Of a DNA stretch of 36,477 nucleotides, positions 32,911 through 36,477 are shown one piece after another; the first letter of the stretch is position 1; the number at the start of each line of letters is the position of its first letter. Under the pieces are notes generated by a model. The model had not been told where the DNA came from. It saw nothing but the letters and a program-made list of their open reading frames with translations, and did no database searches. Made by a program: the position numbers and the translations under genes. Source of the DNA: a virus; the IMG/VR virus record IMGVR_UViG_3300025483_000036, positions 1 to 36,477 of that record. The stretch is one strand, 5' to 3'.

Positions 32911-33203
32911 GATCTACTCCTTACGAAAGTGTCTAAACTTTCTAACGTTTTTGTTTGTCTTGCTTGTTTACGTTCTAAAACTGTAATAGCTGCACGTTGT
33001 TTACGAATTTGCTCTTCTAAACTTTGTACATACCGCTGTGTAGGAATTTGGTTCTCAGCACCATCTTCACTAACCATAACAACATGGTCAGCGCCCTGCG
33101 CACGTAACCCACCTGCTACACGATTAGGATTCTTATCCGAAGCCGATGAACTCTGGGGTTGTTGTTTCTTGCGTCCGTACATGCTCTTTAAGTTGAAACT
33201 CAT
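32907..33203 (-). CDS. Conserved phage protein with C-terminal coiled coil (98 aa)
   Basis: Begins MSFNLKSMYGRKKQQPQSSS, then 'NPNRVAGGLRAQGADHVVMV', then a helical stretch from about 56 to 90 (YVQSLEEQIRKQRAAITVLE onward) with heptad-like spacing. I believe similar proteins occur in many marine T4-like phages, but no function is known. ATG at 33203 has an AAAGGA site and a perfect TATAAATA late box about 18 nt upstream, so it is late and possibly virion-associated. The longer frame to 33236 would pass through the promoter. It overlaps the uvsE 3' end by 71 nt in another frame, which is unusually long here. Confidence 0.78.
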   Translation of the reverse strand: MSFNLKSMYGRKKQQPQSSSASDKNPNRVAGGLRAQGADHVVMVSEDGAENQIPTQRYVQSLEEQIRKQRAAITVLERKQARQTKTLESLDTFVRSRS

Positions 33204-34236
33204 TATCTTTTCCTTTGTAATATTTATACAAGTCAATACTTGCTAAGTTCTTACATTTGCTTTCGCACATGATATCTGTATAAGGCAAGAAACTTAGTGC
33301 ATAGTCATTAACTGCATTGTTAGGATAGTAATCACTGTGCGCTCGTAGCTTGCCTTTCTTGTGTCCTGCTTCTAATAGTGCAGGAAAGTCTGGCATTGTA
33401 TCGTGTGCAAAGCCTTCGGGTAGTGCTGTATCTCTGCTGTAGCTGTAATGCATTGCAGGACGTACACCACGCCAGCTATCAATTACACGTTTAAAGTCAT
33501 CTGACTTAGGATCAATATAATATCCTTCTCTACACCAGAAATGATGCACATCTAACACCAAAGCGAGATCGTCTGCAAGCTCAAGACTGTCTTCGAGTCC
33601 CCATTTGTTTTCGTCGTTTTCGATTGTAATAGTGTTTCTTGCCTCCGGTGAGAGACGTTTAAGCGCGGCTTTGATACCGGTTGGACCTTTGCGGCCTGAG
33701 ATGTGTACGTTGCACTTAAAGTCTTGGAATTGTCGGCCGTAACCCATATAGCGGATGACATCGGTGTGATATTCAAATTCTTCTATGCTCCTATCTACAA
33801 TTTCGGGGGTGTCACTTGCGAGGACTGTGAACTGACCTGGATGCATCGATAGTCGCACATCAAGGGCTCTTGCCGTGGCACCGACTTCTGCGAACGCTCT
33901 CTCACAGTACGCAACCACGTCAGGCTTACGCCAGTAATAACACCAATCCCGCTGGGTATAAACAGGAAGAACATCAGAACCGAGTCGAACCATCCGAAGT
34001 TCAGGTGGAAGACTTCCCACATATTCAATCAACCTTTTGTATGACGCAATGTTGTGAACCATAAGTTCCCACAAGCGTTCTTCAGCAACATCTACAGTTT
34101 GCCTGTTGAGCCACTGTACAGTTGTGCTACGAGTATTTAGCGGGCGTTGAATCTCTTCAAGCAGTTTCTTTTTCTGCGATTGGTCTGGATGCATGTATTT
34201 GCAAGCAAAGCCAATACGCTCTATTGGTTGATTCAT
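33133..34236 (-). CDS. uvsE: UV damage endonuclease UvsE
   Basis: A 367-aa TIM-barrel UVDE-family endonuclease that nicks DNA 5' of UV photoproducts such as cyclobutane dimers and 6-4 products. Motifs in order: IGFACKYM (8-15), RLSMHPGQF with His132, FKCNVHISG with His178, TIENDE with Glu206, LVLDVHHFW with Asp229 and His231/232, AMHYS with His263, and CESKCKN with Glu325. These are the metal-ligand positions known from the family. I choose ATG 34236 over ATG 34269, because the sigma70 promoter upstream would start RNA at about 34268, on top of the earlier ATG, and the family starts a few residues before 'IGFAC'. The gene likely gives light-independent repair of phage DNA in sunlit water. Confidence 0.9.
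   Translation of the reverse strand: MNQPIERIGFACKYMHPDQSQKKKLLEEIQRPLNTRSTTVQWLNRQTVDVAEERLWELMVHNIASYKRLIEYVGSLPPELRMVRLGSDVLPVYTQRDWCYYWRKPDVVAYCERAFAEVGATARALDVRLSMHPGQFTVLASDTPEIVDRSIEEFEYHTDVIRYMGYGRQFQDFKCNVHISGRKGPTGIKAALKRLSPEARNTITIENDENKWGLEDSLELADDLALVLDVHHFWCREGYYIDPKSDDFKRVIDSWRGVRPAMHYSYSRDTALPEGFAHDTMPDFPALLEAGHKKGKLRAHSDYYPNNAVNDYALSFLPYTDIMCESKCKNLASIDLYKYYKGKDNEFQLKEHVRTQETTTPEFIGFG
33221..33228 (-). promoter_or_regulatory. T4-type late promoter box (TATAAATA)
   Basis: Perfect TATAAATA on the minus strand, inside the 3' end of uvsE and about 18 nt before the 98-aa gene. It lets the downstream genes be expressed late, separately from uvsE. Confidence 0.72.
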
Positions 34237-34274
34237 ATAGTCACCGCATGTTGTAAATTTTAAATCCATACTTT

Positions 34275-34303
34275 ATTATACACTCTTTATTTCCAGTTGT
34301 CAA
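34275..34303 (-). promoter_or_regulatory. Fully consensus sigma70 promoter for uvsE
   Basis: Minus strand TTGACA (34303-34298), spacer 17 nt, TATAAT (34280-34275); predicted start near 34268. The -35 lies in the last codons of the glycosyltransferase gene. All twelve core positions match consensus. Confidence 0.88.
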
Positions 34304-34985
34304 CTACCCAGGGGTCTCGACATTCTTTAGGGTTAGGATCTCCGTGAAATACTGCTATACAATTATCTTGTTGTATAACTGGTTCACCAATCGTTTTAAA
34401 GTTTCGTTTGCCGCCTATAAATGTCATATCAGGCTTACCACGCATTTCCCACTTATAACTGCGTATCCAATCATCTGGCCAAAATTCAAATTCTTTATCC
34501 TTTGTTTGTAAGAATATCCAGTCTTGGTCTCCGTGTAGACGTTTTGCTTGAGCAGGATTATAAATAAAATCATCATATACATGACTATGTTGACCAGTTT
34601 GAATTCGAAATACACTTGAATTCATTTTATTCCAGTCTGGACGAACATGTCTATTAAAGTCTCTTATTATACAAAACTTTTCTGGCTTGTAAGTAAACAA
34701 TCTATCAATATTTTCAAAAACTACTACATCAAGATCCATAAAAAGTATGGTACCCTTTAAAGGAAGATCTTTATTAAAGAACATTGGTTTGTACCACCAG
34801 CCAGTCATATCTTTAATATCCGGTAATGGTAAAGTTTTTATTATAGGTAGAAGGTCAGTAGTATTTTCTGTAAAACAAACAAATTCAAAAGGAACTGTGA
34901 GATTCCTTTTGACCATATTGTACAGATTATTTACATAGTCTGAACTATACTTGTGTCCGTGTTTTAAACATACGACATAGTTCAT
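34287..34985 (-). CDS. Glycosyltransferase-like protein (DxD, GT-A type)
   Basis: A 232-aa protein with 'YVVCLKHGHKYSSDYVNNLY' at the N terminus, a hydrophobic strand into MDLDVVVF (Asp84-x-Asp86, the metal/sugar-nucleotide DxD motif), HGDQDWIF around residue 150, and 'AVFHGDPNPKE' near the end, as in GT8-like enzymes. The fold should transfer a sugar from a nucleotide sugar; acceptor unknown. No membrane segment. The ATG at 34985 overlaps the queD stop (ATGA 34982-34985), and there is no independent ribosome site, so it is translationally coupled to queD. Possible acceptors are phage DNA bases, virion proteins or host surface polysaccharide; the link with queD makes a modified-base substrate conceivable but unproven. 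Confidence 0.78.
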   Translation of the reverse strand: MNYVVCLKHGHKYSSDYVNNLYNMVKRNLTVPFEFVCFTENTTDLLPIIKTLPLPDIKDMTGWWYKPMFFNKDLPLKGTILFMDLDVVVFENIDRLFTYKPEKFCIIRDFNRHVRPDWNKMNSSVFRIQTGQHSHVYDDFIYNPAQAKRLHGDQDWIFLQTKDKEFEFWPDDWIRSYKWEMRGKPDMTFIGGKRNFKTIGEPVIQQDNCIAVFHGDPNPKECRDPWVVDNWK

Positions 34986-35458
34986 TCAGCAAATGTTGTT
35001 TTCTGTATTGTAAACGGTGTATAGATTGCACTGTTAGATCCATGCTCTGCACATTCTGCTGACTCGCACCAGCAACGTCCATCTGACATTTCACGTACTA
35101 AGTTATCTGCAAAGCGCCAGGCGTGTTCTGCAAACTTCTCTGCACCAACACCGTCAAACACTCTCATTTCAATAATGTCTTTCTTTTGCAATTCAAGGAA
35201 CGTATCCATGTGCGGATCGTTTCTGTCAATTGCTGTCTTATGATCAAAGTGATCTTCAAGCCAAGCCTTAAGTGGTTTTAGTCCACCAAAGTCTACTGCC
35301 CAGTTTTTATTATCTAAGTCTGCACAACCAAATGTAAATTTAAATTGTAAGCTATACCCATGCAGTAAGTGGCAATGTGAATGATCTGCGTTTGGTTGAC
35401 GGAACACCGCTGATAATCCGATGTTGTGTCCATATGTTTTTGTGCTATAATAAGTCAT
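34982..35458 (-). CDS. queD: QueD / 6-pyruvoyl-tetrahydropterin synthase family protein
   Basis: A 158-aa protein with the family core: FRQPNADHSHCHLLHGYS (histidines 26, 28, 30, 33 and Cys29 around the zinc site and catalytic Cys), 'WAVDFGGLKPLKAWLEDHFDH' and a C-terminal PFTIQKT strand. QueD makes 6-carboxytetrahydropterin from dihydroneopterin triphosphate, the first QueD-specific step to preQ0/preQ1 and queuosine. Canonical HGH is HGY here, a variant I recall from alphaproteobacterial and marine phage relatives. An acidic/Cys-containing insertion (CWCESAECAEH) lies near the C terminus. ATG at 35458 has AGGAG 6 nt upstream. The 65-nt leader follows a consensus sigma70 promoter and can fold into a pseudoknot. 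The other queuosine genes are not in this window. Confidence 0.85.
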   Translation of the reverse strand: MTYYSTKTYGHNIGLSAVFRQPNADHSHCHLLHGYSLQFKFTFGCADLDNKNWAVDFGGLKPLKAWLEDHFDHKTAIDRNDPHMDTFLELQKKDIIEMRVFDGVGAEKFAEHAWRFADNLVREMSDGRCWCESAECAEHGSNSAIYTPFTIQKTTFAE

Positions 35459-35474
35459 TTATACTCCTATGTAG

Positions 35475-35516
35475 AGTGTGCGGAATATTTAAAGAGGGGC
35501 GAACACTTAGTCCTCT
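35475..35516 (-). promoter_or_regulatory. Potential H-type pseudoknot in the queD leader
   Basis: On the minus-strand RNA, AGAGG (35516-35512) can pair with CCUCU (35497-35493). Inside that loop AGUGUUCG (35507-35500) can pair with CGCACACU (35482-35475), with one mismatch. The two helices interleave, giving an H-type pseudoknot ending about 8 nt before the ribosome site. preQ1-I riboswitches are H-type pseudoknots, but the A-rich CUA tail and conserved loop bases of that class are not matched. Confidence 0.35.
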
Positions 35517-35529
35517 GTATCATACTTAT

Positions 35530-35568
35530 ATTATACTAAATTTCATGTAGTTTGTCAAGAGTTTTTTT
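35530..35568 (-). promoter_or_regulatory. Fully consensus sigma70 promoter for queD and glycosyltransferase
   Basis: Minus strand TTGACA (35558-35553), 17-nt spacer, TATAAT (35535-35530), predicted start near 35523, with an A7 tract at 35568-35562 resembling a proximal UP element. It lies in the last codons of the GNGES-motif gene, whose stop directly abuts the -10. Confidence 0.88.
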
Positions 35569-36138
35569 ACAGCTATTTTTATGTTTCCACATATCAGGCA
35601 TTTCCCAGTCTTCATTATTATAAAATATAAATTGCTGATTAGGAAAACATTCAATTACTTTTCCGATTTGATGTATCCAGTAACTCGGACCTACTGCTCT
35701 ATAATTATCAACTTGATAATTTTTTGTTCCTTTGTACATGTTGTTTATAAACCGTTTGCCATCACCTGCTCCCCAACAGTCAAATCCTATTAAGTGATTG
35801 TCATCGTCGTTAAGGCAAGCACCGAGCAGTACTGCATACGGTCCACTCCCCCATTGAAAGGGTTCGTCTGGTCGTATTGTTCTTTCGGTGTATGGCAAGT
35901 CAGGAAACACATTGATGTTAGTATCGTGTCGGAAGTACCTTAACCAGTCAGTACGTGTATAGATTGGTGTAGACAAATTTATCTTAGATTGTACAGCCTC
36001 TTGTACCATTCGTCGATCACAACAACTTAGGTGGTCAATTTTAAAGTCTCTAAAGATAGCATTACAACCAATCTTTATTCCTTTTATTTTATTAATATCG
36101 AGACCGTGTCTACTCTCACCATTACCAAATACAAACAT
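35536..36138 (-). CDS. GNGES-motif protein, possible glycosyltransferase-like fold (200 aa)
   Basis: Begins MFVFGNGESRHGLDINKIKG and continues with 'IGCNAIFRDFKIDHLSCCD', then 'EPFQWGSGPYAVLLG' and 'LIGFDCWG'. The 'GNG.S' loop followed by a 'CN' strand and 'IGFD.(W)G' recalls DUF115/GT42-like transferases (for example Cst-type sialyltransferases with GNGPS), and I believe similar proteins occur in marine T4-like phages. Function is not established. I start at ATG 36138, 8 nt after the preceding stop, because the core motif begins at once; the longer frame to 36222 overlaps the upstream gene by 76 nt. No clear ribosome site is visible. Its 3' end hosts the queD promoter. Confidence 0.68.
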   Translation of the reverse strand: MFVFGNGESRHGLDINKIKGIKIGCNAIFRDFKIDHLSCCDRRMVQEAVQSKINLSTPIYTRTDWLRYFRHDTNINVFPDLPYTERTIRPDEPFQWGSGPYAVLLGACLNDDDNHLIGFDCWGAGDGKRFINNMYKGTKNYQVDNYRAVGPSYWIHQIGKVIECFPNQQFIFYNNEDWEMPDMWKHKNSCKKTLDKLHEI

Positions 36139-36146
36139 AGAAATAT

Positions 36147-36477
36147 TTAGCGTGGCTCTACTTTTAAATAGATGTTTGCGAACTCTTGTATTTTGTGTGT
36201 TTTGAATATCAAGTGTACGCATTCAAACTCACCAGTCATACTAACACGATATTCGCCACCTTTAGCCATATGTTCAGGTACAGCCATATGCCAGCCATTC
36301 TCTACTCTATCACCTGGTGCTGTGTTTTGCACATAGCGTTTTGTAAATGTGTTTAGATCATATGAGTGTGAACCGTCTACAGCATGTGCTATGCCATATG
36401 CGGCTGTGCTGTTGCATTCATACTTCTTTGATCCTACCATAAAGAACTGTATATCTTTATCTTTTGTTACCGGATTA
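36147..36477 (-). CDS. Unknown protein, 5' end cut by window edge
   Basis: The frame is open to the right edge: codons upstream of the ATG at 36440 read NPVTKDKDIQFF without a stop, so the true start is outside the window. About 109 residues are visible, including VGSKKYECNSTAAYGIAHAV, 'ENGWHMAVPEHMAKGGEYRV' and a C-terminal strand 'EFANIYLKVEPR'. The His/Trp-rich middle and alternating strands suggest a small beta-rich domain, but I recognise no family. It is 8 nt upstream of the GNGES-motif gene and likely co-transcribed. Confidence 0.6.
   Translation of the reverse strand, partial: NPVTKDKDIQFFMVGSKKYECNSTAAYGIAHAVDGSHSYDLNTFTKRYVQNTAPGDRVENGWHMAVPEHMAKGGEYRVSMTGEFECVHLIFKTHKIQEFANIYLKVEPR

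Noticed and set aside
35475-35516. Direct assignment of the queD leader as a preQ1-I riboswitch
   Set aside because: The interleaved helices are present, but the conserved loop bases and A-rich CUA tail of that class are not; kept only as a candidate pseudoknot.
36144-36150. CTAAATA before the GNGES-motif gene
   Set aside because: Only about 6 nt from the start codon, too close to act as its promoter, and a poor match.
1-36477. tRNA genes, integrase, IS elements or photosynthesis genes
   Set aside because: No intergenic gap is long enough for undetected tRNAs apart from coding overlaps, and none of the protein frames matches integrase, transposase or photosystem proteins.

Overview
This AT-rich window is almost certainly part of a marine T4-superfamily myovirus, either a pelagiphage-like or a cyanophage-like phage. 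Genes are packed with 1-nt, 4-nt (ATGA) and longer overlaps, and all but one lie on the minus strand. Three features point to this group: a late-promoter motif matching T4 TATAAATA, a GroES-like co-chaperonin, and a run of very large tail/fibre proteins sharing phage-type N-terminal modules. No photosynthesis gene, tRNA, integrase, IS element or CRISPR array was seen, so SAR11 and cyanobacterial hosts cannot be separated from this window. No stretch over 300 bases lacks a gene.

Layout in plus coordinates (transcription mostly runs from high to low). Positions 1-2000 hold a tight cluster of small early-type genes: a HAD-like phosphatase, several unknown small proteins, a MazG-like pyrophosphohydrolase and a DEDDh 3'-5' exonuclease. 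A compact element at 2002-2068 combines a terminator hairpin with a near-consensus sigma70 promoter. Positions 2067-4203 encode a small membrane protein, a second MazG/PRA-PH-type enzyme, a GroES-like protein, a conserved unknown, a truncated DnaE-like protein and a small unknown.

Positions 4203-32026 (about 76% of the window) encode seven proteins, six probable virion proteins and a subtilisin-like protease, totalling over 9,200 residues. They are a 205-aa protein, a 956-aa protein with Ig-like repeats, a 245-aa protein, the protease (533 aa), a 1159-aa fibre ending in a cupredoxin-like domain, and two paralogous giants of 3366 and 2763 aa that share a C-terminal module. Upstream lie an A-type Fe-S carrier (HesB/IscA), the only plus-strand gene (a zinc-ribbon protein), a 54-aa membrane protein, a conserved coiled-coil protein, the UV-damage endonuclease UvsE, a glycosyltransferase, a QueD-family protein, a GNGES-motif protein and an edge-truncated gene.

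Two promoter classes organise the region. Three minus-strand sigma70-type promoters (TTGAC[A/T]-17-TATAAT) precede the exonuclease/MazG cluster, uvsE and queD/glycosyltransferase. Five T4-late-like [G/T]ATAAATA boxes precede structural genes, the Fe-S carrier and the coiled-coil gene. The sigma70 promoters probably serve host-RNAP early expression of nucleotide, repair and modification functions, and the late boxes virion production. Expression timing is inference; the motifs themselves are visible in the sequence.
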